Below are positions 16,239-22,420 of a stretch of 25,658 bases of DNA, in pieces. Where the stretch lies: IMG/VR virus record IMGVR_UViG_3300043429_000817, positions 1 to 25,658 of that record; one strand, written 5' to 3'. This DNA is from a virus. A program made the translations under genes and the position numbers. Numbering within the stretch: the first letter of the stretch is position 1; each line of letters begins with the position of its first letter. The notes beneath the pieces were generated by a model. That model did not search any database and was not told the origin of the DNA. It saw only the letters and a list, made by a program, of their open reading frames with translations.

Positions 16239-17542
16239 TATCTCTTTTTCTTTGTGTAGATTGATGAAACTTCAAGGAATGTTTCGTGACTTGTTGGTGT
16301 AATCGAATGTCTCGTTGCAGTCACGATGTAACGACCGGACAAAATAGGATCCAGTTCACCATCAACTGATTCCGTTTTCACGGAATACTTAGGAACATCC
16401 AGTTGCACCATACTGCCTGCCATGATTTTGAAGTTGCCTGGTAGCGCAAGTTCCATTTTCTTCTGACCAAGCAAACTCAGAATTGCTTTTCGGTGGAACT
16501 TGTACTCTTGTGTATTGTCTTGTGCATTCGCGGTGCTTGGGTCCGATTCTTTGATGTAATTACTCAGTTGTCTTGGTGCAGTAAACGGATAAAACATCAC
16601 ACGCGAATTTACCATTTGATTTGAAGTCGAACCGAACTTATTGACATCTTTCAAATCGCCGACATTGGTTTGCAATCGAACATCAACAGAACCGTCATGA
16701 ATTGTTTCGGGTGTCAAATTGGTCATTTTCAATTTTCTGGTCAATGTGTCGAAACCAATGAATCGACCTGCAATAGAGCCGTTGCGAATGTTATCGACCA
16801 TGTTGTTCTGTGTCAGAATTTTCATGTTGCGCACACCAAAGAATTCCGAACCGATGTTGTCTTCGACATTCTTGACACCGAAGTTCAACTTGAATACGGT
16901 CGGCGATGCAAACAGTGTACTCAATGAAATGAAATTGTACCCGTTGAGATTTTCGAAAAACAGGTAATCGGGTTTGTTCTTGTTCGATACCGCGCGTTTT
17001 GCAATTTCATTGATTGTCTGGAACGGTGTCAGTGTCGGTGCAATGTAGTTGTATGAACCCTTTGATGGTTCAATGGCGCCGAGACCTGATGCACCGTTTG
17101 CAGGAGTAGCCGAAACTCTCAGGTAGTTTTTCAGAATTTTATCGACCATCGATGAGTATGTGCCGGTGAATACCTGTGCGACCTTTGTTTGTTCCGACAA
17201 CAGGAAGTCCGGTGTGGTGAAATGCAACACATAGGTCTTTGATGACTGGTTGATGTTCACGATGTCTGCGACTTTGTAAACGCGGAATCTTTTCTGCAAC
17301 TCAAGTACCTTATCTTCGACCGTCTTACTGATTTTGACATTGATGTATTCGTTTCCGTCAAATCTCAGTTTTTCCAAAAGACTGATAGCATCAATCAACA
17401 CAATACTTCCGGTCATGCAAGGAGAATAAATGGTGTCATATATGATGAGTGCGTTGAACGCATACGAAACATCAAAGACGCCGAACTCGGTGCTCAGCGT
17501 CAACTCTTTAATGACTAATTGGGTAGATTGATTAAGTTGCAT
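16238..17542 (-). CDS. 27: Baseplate hub protein, gp27-like
   Basis: This 434-residue protein is immediately upstream of the gp5 hub gene and overlaps it in a TAATG junction. In T4, gp27 (391 residues) is the trimeric torus that holds gp5 and connects it to the tail tube. The N-terminal strand pattern (LIIYDTIYSPCMTGSIVLID, then FDGNEYINVKISK) resembles the T4 region with DSLYGRNEGMLQFYD and MDGNEIIQISV. The C-terminal part (ALPGNFKIMAGSMVQLDVP ... LSGRYIVTATRHSITPTSHE) resembles T4 FNLTPGVKIIF ... FYVDEVIHELSNNNSVTH. These are the two tube-like hub domains of the gp27/VgrG/gpD fold. The assignment rests on partial motifs plus position, so it is good but less certain than gp6 or gp8. Confidence 0.78.
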   Translation of the reverse strand: MQLNQSTQLVIKELTLSTEFGVFDVSYAFNALIIYDTIYSPCMTGSIVLIDAISLLEKLRFDGNEYINVKISKTVEDKVLELQKRFRVYKVADIVNINQSSKTYVLHFTTPDFLLSEQTKVAQVFTGTYSSMVDKILKNYLRVSATPANGASGLGAIEPSKGSYNYIAPTLTPFQTINEIAKRAVSNKNKPDYLFFENLNGYNFISLSTLFASPTVFKLNFGVKNVEDNIGSEFFGVRNMKILTQNNMVDNIRNGSIAGRFIGFDTLTRKLKMTNLTPETIHDGSVDVRLQTNVGDLKDVNKFGSTSNQMVNSRVMFYPFTAPRQLSNYIKESDPSTANAQDNTQEYKFHRKAILSLLGQKKMELALPGNFKIMAGSMVQLDVPKYSVKTESVDGELDPILSGRYIVTATRHSITPTSHETFLEVSSIYTKKKR

Positions 17543-18186
17543 TATGAAAATACTTTCTGGTCAAAAATCGATACAAACTCTTGTTGCAGTGCCGGTACGA
17601 ATTCTGGTTTCAGAATCTTGATTGTTCTCTTTGCTTCGTTTGTTTCCACTTCATACTGATAGTACGATTTGGTGGTCTTTGTCGTTGTGATGGTCATGTT
17701 TGTGCCATCTTCCAGAACCAGTGAATCGGTTGATGATACGATTTCGTTATATTGCGTTTGGTCGATTTCAACGAACTGTTCGGTTTTCAGATTGCCGTTA
17801 TAGGTAATCTGTTCGACTTTGTAATACGACTTGACATTTGCCATTGCCCAATCGAGACCTGTCTGTGGTGCGGTTGCTTGGTCAGCATATTTTTCTTCAA
17901 TGTAATCAATCAAAGTTTTCTGTTGCAATGGCCACTGATACTGCGGGTCGATGATGTCATTCATGAAAAGAATCATCCAGTGTTTTTCGACATCACCATA
18001 AAGTTTGTGTGCCAACACTTCTGGTGTGTCGCCGTCTTGAATCACATATGAATAATAGACAACCGAATTGTCTTTGAACTGGCGAGCAAGTCGGTAGTTG
18101 ACAGTAATCTTGACTGCCAAATCCAAATTCTTGGTGTCGCCTAGTTTGTAGTCTGTTAGTGGAAACAGTCCGAAATATTTTGCCAC
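17542..18186 (-). CDS. 53: Baseplate wedge protein gp53
   Basis: This 214-residue protein (T4 gp53 is 196) begins at a GTG, two bases after the gp48-like stop, with GGGGG about seven bases upstream. Residues 43-85 (VVYYSYVIQDGDTPEVLAHK, LYGDVEKHWMILFMNDIIDP) match T4 YYIKGSPRPEELANAIYGNPQLYWVLLMCNDNYDP. This is the LysM-like region by which gp53 joins neighbouring wedges through the gp6-gp25-gp53 core. The following QYQWPL and IDYIEEKYADQ parallel the T4 YYGWIT and ASIQKY segments. The C-terminal third (IKILKPEFVPALQQEFVSIF) parallels the T4 IKIIAKSDINSFMNDLIRIM end. The next gene, the gp27-like hub, starts in a TAATG overlap. Confidence 0.93.
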   Translation of the reverse strand: MAKYFGLFPLTDYKLGDTKNLDLAVKITVNYRLARQFKDNSVVYYSYVIQDGDTPEVLAHKLYGDVEKHWMILFMNDIIDPQYQWPLQQKTLIDYIEEKYADQATAPQTGLDWAMANVKSYYKVEQITYNGNLKTEQFVEIDQTQYNEIVSSTDSLVLEDGTNMTITTTKTTKSYYQYEVETNEAKRTIKILKPEFVPALQQEFVSIFDQKVFS

Positions 18187-18188
18187 GA

Positions 18189-19634
18189 TTAACCCCCGAC
18201 CTCAAAGTTGCGTTTCAGTGTCGGCAGGTCATCAGAGTAATTTCCAGATAAAGACTGTCCGATTTGCAGACCTGCGGCCTGTGCTTGCTGGAATGCATCA
18301 TACGGCGATTCGATTCTGACCTGACTGTTTGCCACTTCTTTTCTGGTTTCTGTATAGTTTGCGTAACTTGATTTGGTTTTGTATTCTGCTTCTTTGAACT
18401 GCAATGACAGACGAATCGCAACAGGCATACCTGTTCCGCCTGATTGTGGAATTGGCATATTTTCTACTTCGTATGCCGAGAATCCGTTTGGTGCATAGTC
18501 AATATCAATCGACTCAAGAACACAGGTTGTGATTCTGTCCATGTTCGGGTTCTTTGTACCGTTGTAATAGAATTCGATGTCGAACTCTGACGGTGGAACC
18601 AAGAACGCACCGGCACCCAATCCACCCAAACCATTTGTTGCAATTTCTGGTGCTTGATGGAATCGCAGACAGTCAAGAATCTTGTTGACTTCTACCGCCT
18701 CTTTTTGACTCTTCGGATAGAACATGAAATCAAATCGGAATGTTCGCAGTTGCGGAGTACTGTACACCAATTCAATCATCGGGTTCAATACCATTTGTTG
18801 TGTTGCGGCAAATGCGACTCGCGCCAAATCATTCTTTTCTGAAAAGTAGGACAGAATGAATGGCGTCAGATTTTTACCCAGTCGAGTCAGAGGTGAGTCT
18901 TTCAAAACACCGACACCTTGAGTCGATTCTTGCATGGCAGTCGAGGCGGCACCAATTGCATTTAGCAATCTCGCATCGGTACCGACATTGTATTCGTTGT
19001 AACCCTGTGCATTGGTGAATGCCAGTGTGTCTGGCATATACATGACAATCGTATCTTTTGTTCGTCTCACGGTTCTCGCAAAGTCGGTGCGGAATTCGTT
19101 TGATGTCGCCGAATCAAGAACTGCTTTGACAACTTCACTCAACGCGGTATCTTGTGTCACACCGTCAATCAGACCTTGCGCCGCGGAAAAAGAAGAAAGT
19201 GAACCTGCCTCGGCGGCACTGATGCCTGCATCATTCAGAGCCCTTTGAGTTCGTTCGGCCTCCGATTTGGCGGTCGTATCAGAAGGTGCGTTTCGAAGGT
19301 TTTCCTGTGCAATGTTGTACTCGTTGATTTTCTTGAATCTATCGAGCGCACCAGATGCACTGGTAATGAGACCTGCGATTGTGTTTCCGGTAGTTTGACG
19401 GTTCTCGCGGTTTCGCGAATCACCAGATGCACTGGCGTTCGGAAATTCAGTTTTTCTCTGTTCGTTGATGTGAATGACAACATAGTGACCCTTATCGTAT
19501 GCACCGATGTCTAGTGGGTACCTAAATATGTTGTAATCATTCTTTCCACCTTTATCCAGAAGCAGGTTGTTTCCCGCTTTTCCTGCGGCATCTTCGTTGC
19601 TGAAGGTGATTTGTTGAAATTGCAATTGACTCAT
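18189..19634 (-). CDS. 48: Baseplate tail-tube cap protein, gp48-like
   Basis: This 481-residue protein is the first gene of the minus block, 28 bases downstream of a perfect late promoter box. It has an AGGAA ribosome binding site before the ATG. The N-terminus has YNIFRYPLDIGAYDKGHYVV and the middle DTIVMYMPDTLAF, as expected of gp48 tube-cap proteins of cyanophage-type phages. The C-terminal half (LRTFRFDFMFYPKSQKEAVE, FDIEFYYNG, VLESIDIDYAPNGF, GMPVAIRLSLQFKEAEY) reads as the beta sandwich of the tail-tube fold with its conserved final strand. In T4, gp48 caps the hub and nucleates gp54 and then tube assembly. gp54 is the main alternative; its better candidate here is the plus-strand tube-fold protein. 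Confidence 0.72.
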   Translation of the reverse strand: MSQLQFQQITFSNEDAAGKAGNNLLLDKGGKNDYNIFRYPLDIGAYDKGHYVVIHINEQRKTEFPNASASGDSRNRENRQTTGNTIAGLITSASGALDRFKKINEYNIAQENLRNAPSDTTAKSEAERTQRALNDAGISAAEAGSLSSFSAAQGLIDGVTQDTALSEVVKAVLDSATSNEFRTDFARTVRRTKDTIVMYMPDTLAFTNAQGYNEYNVGTDARLLNAIGAASTAMQESTQGVGVLKDSPLTRLGKNLTPFILSYFSEKNDLARVAFAATQQMVLNPMIELVYSTPQLRTFRFDFMFYPKSQKEAVEVNKILDCLRFHQAPEIATNGLGGLGAGAFLVPPSEFDIEFYYNGTKNPNMDRITTCVLESIDIDYAPNGFSAYEVENMPIPQSGGTGMPVAIRLSLQFKEAEYKTKSSYANYTETRKEVANSQVRIESPYDAFQQAQAAGLQIGQSLSGNYSDDLPTLKRNFEVGG

Positions 19635-19661
19635 TTCTATTTCCTGAGGAATATCGTCCGT

Positions 19662-19669
19662 TATTTATA
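19662..19669 (-). promoter_or_regulatory. Late promoter box driving the minus-strand baseplate operon
   Basis: The minus strand reads TATAAATA, an exact T4 late -10 box, at the divergent gap between the gp48-like gene and gp4. With T4 spacing, transcription would begin near 19656, leaving a 20-odd-base leader with the AGGAA ribosome binding site of gp48. The box shares its last base with the gp4 start codon on the opposite strand, so binding here could also affect plus-strand expression. Confidence 0.75.
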
Positions 19670-20112
19670 TGTCATACGGCAAAACTTATAAGGGTTTTTT
19701 CAAACCCCGCAACCCGCAAAAATACAAAGGAAACGCAGAGAACATCGTCTACCGTTCATCATGGGAAAGAAGAGTGATGAGTTACTTCGATTCTCACGAC
19801 AGCGTTTTGTGGTGGGCATCTGAGGAGATGTTCGTGAGATACAAGAGTCCGTTGGACAATAAAATCCATCGGTATTTTCCTGATTTCATAGTCAGGATGA
19901 GAGACAAGAACGGTGTAGAAAAGACCTACATGATTGAGGTCAAACCACACAGTCAGACACAGTTACCAAAGGGTAACAGAAATACAAAGAGATTGATTCG
20001 TGAGACTGCCACTTATGCTGTTAATCAAGAGAAGTGGAAAGCAGCTGAACTGTTCTGTTTGGAACACGGATGGGAGTTCAAACTGGTAACGGAAAAGGAA
20101 CTGGGGCTTTAA
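19669..20112 (+). CDS. 4: Head completion nuclease-fold protein gp4 (gp50/gp4)
   Basis: This 147-residue protein matches the T4 gp4 head-completion protein in size and pattern. It has a YKGFFKPRNPQKYKG start, then YRSSWERR, an SEE near residue 51, PDFIV at 71-75, IEVKP at 89-93 and a terminal TEKEL. The residues E33, D72, E90 and K92 form the (E)-PD-ExK arrangement of TnsA-like nucleases, giving a plausible active site. In T4, gp4 acts after packaging to finish the head so that the neck and tail can join. No ribosome binding site at normal spacing is visible: GAGGA lies 18 bases before the ATG. The start codon overlaps the divergent late promoter, so its own promoter is unclear. Confidence 0.9.
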   Translation: MSYGKTYKGFFKPRNPQKYKGNAENIVYRSSWERRVMSYFDSHDSVLWWASEEMFVRYKSPLDNKIHRYFPDFIVRMRDKNGVEKTYMIEVKPHSQTQLPKGNRNTKRLIRETATYAVNQEKWKAAELFCLEHGWEFKLVTEKELGL

Positions 20113-20216
20113 TAGGAATCATCATCAAACAGCACACCGCTACTTATGCTTCCGGTAATAGAGCAGAACGGTAAATAAGTGCGCCTAAAAGGTGAAAATG
20201 AGAGTATAAATAGAAC
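20113..20216 (+). other. Intergenic stretch between gp4 and the next gene
   Basis: This 104-base stretch has no ORF of note. It holds a late promoter box at its 3' end (listed separately) and a purine-rich AAGGTGA at 20189-20195, about 21 bases before the next ATG. I see no convincing hairpin terminator after gp4, so gp4 transcripts probably run on. Confidence 0.6.
20205..20212 (+). promoter_or_regulatory. Plus-strand late promoter box
   Basis: TATAAATA on the plus strand is an exact T4 late -10 match, followed by GAAC and then the ATG at 20217. With T4 spacing the transcript would start at about 20218, inside that ATG. Either the first ATG is read only on run-through mRNA from gp4, or the late mRNA is leaderless, or translation begins at the in-frame ATG at 20229. 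It is placed to serve all five downstream plus-strand genes. Confidence 0.72.
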
Positions 20217-20795
20217 ATGGCATATCTAATGGAACGCATCAAACAGCAGTTGGCGAAAGAAGGTTTCGAACCTCGCACCGTCAAGGCGCGTACGTGGTTG
20301 AGAAACAAGGTCAAAGACCTGAGAGTTACACCAACCACCATTATCAAAGACCGCGAAAGACTGAGAGACAGAACTTTCATCGGTAAGATGTATTTCTATT
20401 ACTACGACCCAAAGACCAAAGAGAAGTTGCCGTATTACGACAGATTCCCGTTGGTGATTCCTATCGAAAGATACGCAGATGGGTTCTTGGGTTTGAACTT
20501 GCACTATATTCACCCGAAGCAACGCATTCTGTTGCTGGATGCATTGAGTGAGTACGCGACAAATAAACGATTTGATGATAAGACCCGACTGAGATTGACA
20601 TACAGTTTGTTGAAAGGTGCGTCTAATGCGTATCAGGCAACACCCTGTATCAAGAGATACCTGTTCAATCATGTGCAGTCTCGTTTCGTGGAAATTACCG
20701 CAGACGAATGGGATATCGCGGCACTATTGCCAGTCGAACAGTTTGTCGGCGCAACAAAGAGCAAAGTTTGGTACGATTCCAGAGGCAAATTCTAA
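20217..20795 (+). CDS. Conserved T4-like virion protein, possibly gp2 DNA end protector
   Basis: This is a 192-residue protein, or 188 if translation begins at the second ATG at 20229. It contains a striking KMYFYYYDPKTKEKLPYYDR segment at about 58-77, then FPLVIPIERYADGFLGLNLH and YIHPKQRILLLDAL. I recall this pattern as a conserved protein of exo-T-even phages, located near the head-completion and tube genes. T4 encodes gp3, gp2 and gp4 in neighbouring positions. Because gp4 is next door, gp2 (protects packaged DNA ends) is a reasonable guess, but I cannot match it to T4 gp2 from memory. The N-terminus is basic (VKARTWLRNKVKDLR). The stop overlaps the next gene as TAATG. Confidence 0.85.
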   Translation: MAYLMERIKQQLAKEGFEPRTVKARTWLRNKVKDLRVTPTTIIKDRERLRDRTFIGKMYFYYYDPKTKEKLPYYDRFPLVIPIERYADGFLGLNLHYIHPKQRILLLDALSEYATNKRFDDKTRLRLTYSLLKGASNAYQATPCIKRYLFNHVQSRFVEITADEWDIAALLPVEQFVGATKSKVWYDSRGKF

Positions 20796-21463
20796 TGGCA
20801 GATTTTAGACCATCCGCACTACTTTCACACATCAAAGGTCGTGGCGGTCCCGCAAGAACGAACCGATTCGAAGCAATCGTTCCGATTCCAGAATCGATTC
20901 TGCGTTTCCGTAAAATATCGGAAACCGAGTCGAATTCCGCATCTGTACCAAATGCTCTAGGTGCCGGTGCAACAGACCTCTCACGCGCTCTGGCATTGCA
21001 GTGCGAAGCAACAGAATTGCCGGGCCGTACCCTGATGACACAAGAGGCGAAAATCTACGGACCTGTTTACAAAATTCCGTATCAGACTCAATACAATGAA
21101 ATCAGTCTGACTTTCTTGTGTACCAATGAATTCTATGAACGCCGTTTGTTCGAAACATGGATGAGTTGCATCATGGCACCAGACACGAACAATATGCGAT
21201 TCCAAAACACTTATGCGACAACCTTGCAGGTGATTCAGTATGATGACTCTGTAAACAGCATCTATCGCGTAAGTATGTACAACGCATTCCCAACAGGAAT
21301 TTCACCGGCACCTGTCGCATGGGCAGATGACGGTTTTCACCGACTGACAGTGCAATTTGCGTACACTAAATACGGCATCGACAATTCGGGACCTAAACCA
21401 TCGCAACAAAATGAACAGACGGCTCGCCGAGAACAACTCGGAACGGGACCAGAAGGACCATGA
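20795..21463 (+). CDS. 54: Tail-tube-fold protein, gp54-like tube initiator
   Basis: The start is the ATG at 20795, overlapping the upstream stop as TAATG. This gives 222 residues; a longer in-frame reading from 20708 lies inside the previous gene and is rejected. The core LQCEATELPGRTL (about residues 68-80) resembles FQCKATALPAGIV of the T4 tail-tube protein gp19. The later GFHRLTVQFAYTKY is the typical final strand of tube-fold proteins, including gp54. The N-terminal RTNRFEAIVPIP resembles the opening strand of these domains. In T4, gp54 sits on gp48 and starts tube polymerisation. A gp19-type tube paralogue is possible, but the location beside gp26 and away from a sheath gene favours a baseplate-tube role. 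The C-terminus is a charged, probably flexible tail. Confidence 0.68.
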   Translation: MADFRPSALLSHIKGRGGPARTNRFEAIVPIPESILRFRKISETESNSASVPNALGAGATDLSRALALQCEATELPGRTLMTQEAKIYGPVYKIPYQTQYNEISLTFLCTNEFYERRLFETWMSCIMAPDTNNMRFQNTYATTLQVIQYDDSVNSIYRVSMYNAFPTGISPAPVAWADDGFHRLTVQFAYTKYGIDNSGPKPSQQNEQTARREQLGTGPEGP

Positions 21464-21480
21464 CTATTAAGGAGATTTGA

Positions 21481-22215
21481 ATGTTACCAGTTATTGATGT
21501 ACCAGTTTTCACCGTGAATTTGTTATCTTTGGATAGACCGGTTCGCTTTCGTTGTTTTACCGTAAAAGAAGAAAAGTTGTTCCTGATTGCCGCAGAGTCG
21601 GGTGACGCCGCGAGTATGATGAGTACCACCAAGCAAGTTCTGAAAAACTGCGTCTTGGATGAAATTGATATCGACAGTATTCCTGCATTCGATATCGAAA
21701 CTCTATTCATGCACATCCGCGCACGCTCGGTCGGCGAAGTGGTACAACTGAAATACAAATGCAACAACATCGTTGGTGAGACTGCTGAAGGTGAACCTAA
21801 GCGTTGCAACCACAATGTCAAGATGGAAGTCAATCTGCTGGAAATTCAACCGTCATTCGGTGAAGGACACGAAAAGAAGATTCAACTGAACGAAAATGTG
21901 GGTATGGTATTGAAGTACCCAAATCTGAAAACCATGGAAAAGGCACAACTGTCAACCGATGCCTCAGCACTGATTGGATTGGCAATCGACTGTGTTGACT
22001 ACATCTATGACAAGGATGAAGTGTTTTATTCAAAAGACATTCCTCTCGCAGAACTGGTCGACTGGTTTGAAAGACTGCAAACCAAGGATTTGGAAAAAGT
22101 CAGAAACTTCTTCGATACTCTACCGAGAATCAAGAAAGACATCCACTTCCACTGCACCAAATGTGGTTATGAAGAAGAAATTACTGTCGAGGGGCTAGAA
22201 AATTTTTTCGACTAA
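21481..22215 (+). CDS. 26: gp26-family baseplate assembly protein (tail-assembly chaperone N part)
   Basis: This 244-residue protein has a strong AAGGAG ribosome binding site six bases before the ATG. It resembles the T4 gp26 / T4-baseplate family in the opening strand and helix pattern (RFRCFTVKEEKLFLIAAESG), the FDIETLFMHIRARSVGEVV block at about residues 70-88, and the C-terminal half. Two cysteine pairs, C94/C109 and C225-x2-C228 (HCTKCGY), could make a four-cysteine zinc ribbon. T4 gp26 is needed to assemble the baseplate hub. Position just before a small ORF and a tape-measure-like gene mimics tail-chaperone pairs. The last codons contain a slippery run directly ahead of the stop, predicting a longer fusion product of 310 residues with the next ORF. 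Confidence 0.88.
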   Translation: MLPVIDVPVFTVNLLSLDRPVRFRCFTVKEEKLFLIAAESGDAASMMSTTKQVLKNCVLDEIDIDSIPAFDIETLFMHIRARSVGEVVQLKYKCNNIVGETAEGEPKRCNHNVKMEVNLLEIQPSFGEGHEKKIQLNENVGMVLKYPNLKTMEKAQLSTDASALIGLAIDCVDYIYDKDEVFYSKDIPLAELVDWFERLQTKDLEKVRNFFDTLPRIKKDIHFHCTKCGYEEEITVEGLENFFD

Positions 22216-22295
22216 TGTTTGGTTATGATACTCTGTCAAACTTTTACCAAACAAATTTTGCATTAATGCATCACCACAAATATAGTTTGACAGAG
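22189..22295 (+). promoter_or_regulatory. Predicted programmed -1 ribosomal frameshift signal (gp26 to gp51-like ORF)
   Basis: Elements in order: SD-like GAGGGG at 22189-22194; heptamer T_TTT_TTC at 22203-22209 in the gp26 frame, overlapping a second one, A_AAT_TTT at 22200-22206; gp26 stop at 22213-22215; stem 1 of 8 bp (22216-22223 with 22246-22253, TGTTTGGT/ACCAAACA); stem 2 of 12 bp (22231-22242 with 22284-22295, CTCTGTCAAACT/AGTTTGACAGAG). The 5' arm of stem 2 lies in the loop of stem 1, so an H-type pseudoknot is possible, with loops of about 7, 3 and 30 bases. The spacer is 6 bases. Slipping back one base reads R-L-M and continues into the next ORF, giving a 310-residue fusion. The element set is that of dnaX-type bacterial frameshifting. 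Function is predicted, not shown. Confidence 0.75.
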
Positions 22296-22412
22296 ATAGA
22301 AAATTTGATTCCGTGGGAAAAATTTATATACCTTGAATTGTTGATGAATGTTTTGAGAGAAGAAGAAGAACAAACGAGACAACAACAAGCTGCAATGAAA
22401 TCACAACGATAG
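22215..22412 (+). CDS. Small gp51-like ORF, probable frameshift extension of gp26
   Basis: This 65-residue ORF overlaps the gp26 stop (TAATG). It reads NFALMHHHKYSLTEIENLIP, then WEKFIYLELLMNVLREEEEQ, a compact helical domain with a glutamate/glutamine-rich end. It resembles the small second ORF of phage tail-chaperone pairs and occupies the gp51 position of T4-like phages, though T4 gp51 is much longer (249). No ribosome binding site lies at normal spacing from its ATG; the only GA-rich sequence is 20 bases upstream, before the slippery run. It may therefore be made mainly as the C-terminal part of a gp26 fusion, with some independent product by re-initiation at the overlapping ATG. It is visibly more AT-rich than its neighbours. 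TAG stop; the next gene starts eight bases later. Confidence 0.82.
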   Translation: MFGYDTLSNFYQTNFALMHHHKYSLTEIENLIPWEKFIYLELLMNVLREEEEQTRQQQAAMKSQR

Positions 22413-22420
22413 GCAATTAA

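Noticed and set aside
19625-19654. Weak sigma70-like TTGACT / GAATAT pair before gp4
   Set aside because: The -10 match is poor and the spacing is 18; likely chance in this base composition.
20226-20672. Minus-strand 148-residue ORF opposite the gp2-like gene
   Set aside because: It is fully antisense to a conserved plus-strand coding sequence, with no promoter or ribosome binding site.
20708-20794. N-terminal extension of the gp54-like gene from an ATG at 20708
   Set aside because: It would lie inside the upstream gene; the ATG at 20795 in a TAATG junction fits the operon pattern and the protein family start better.
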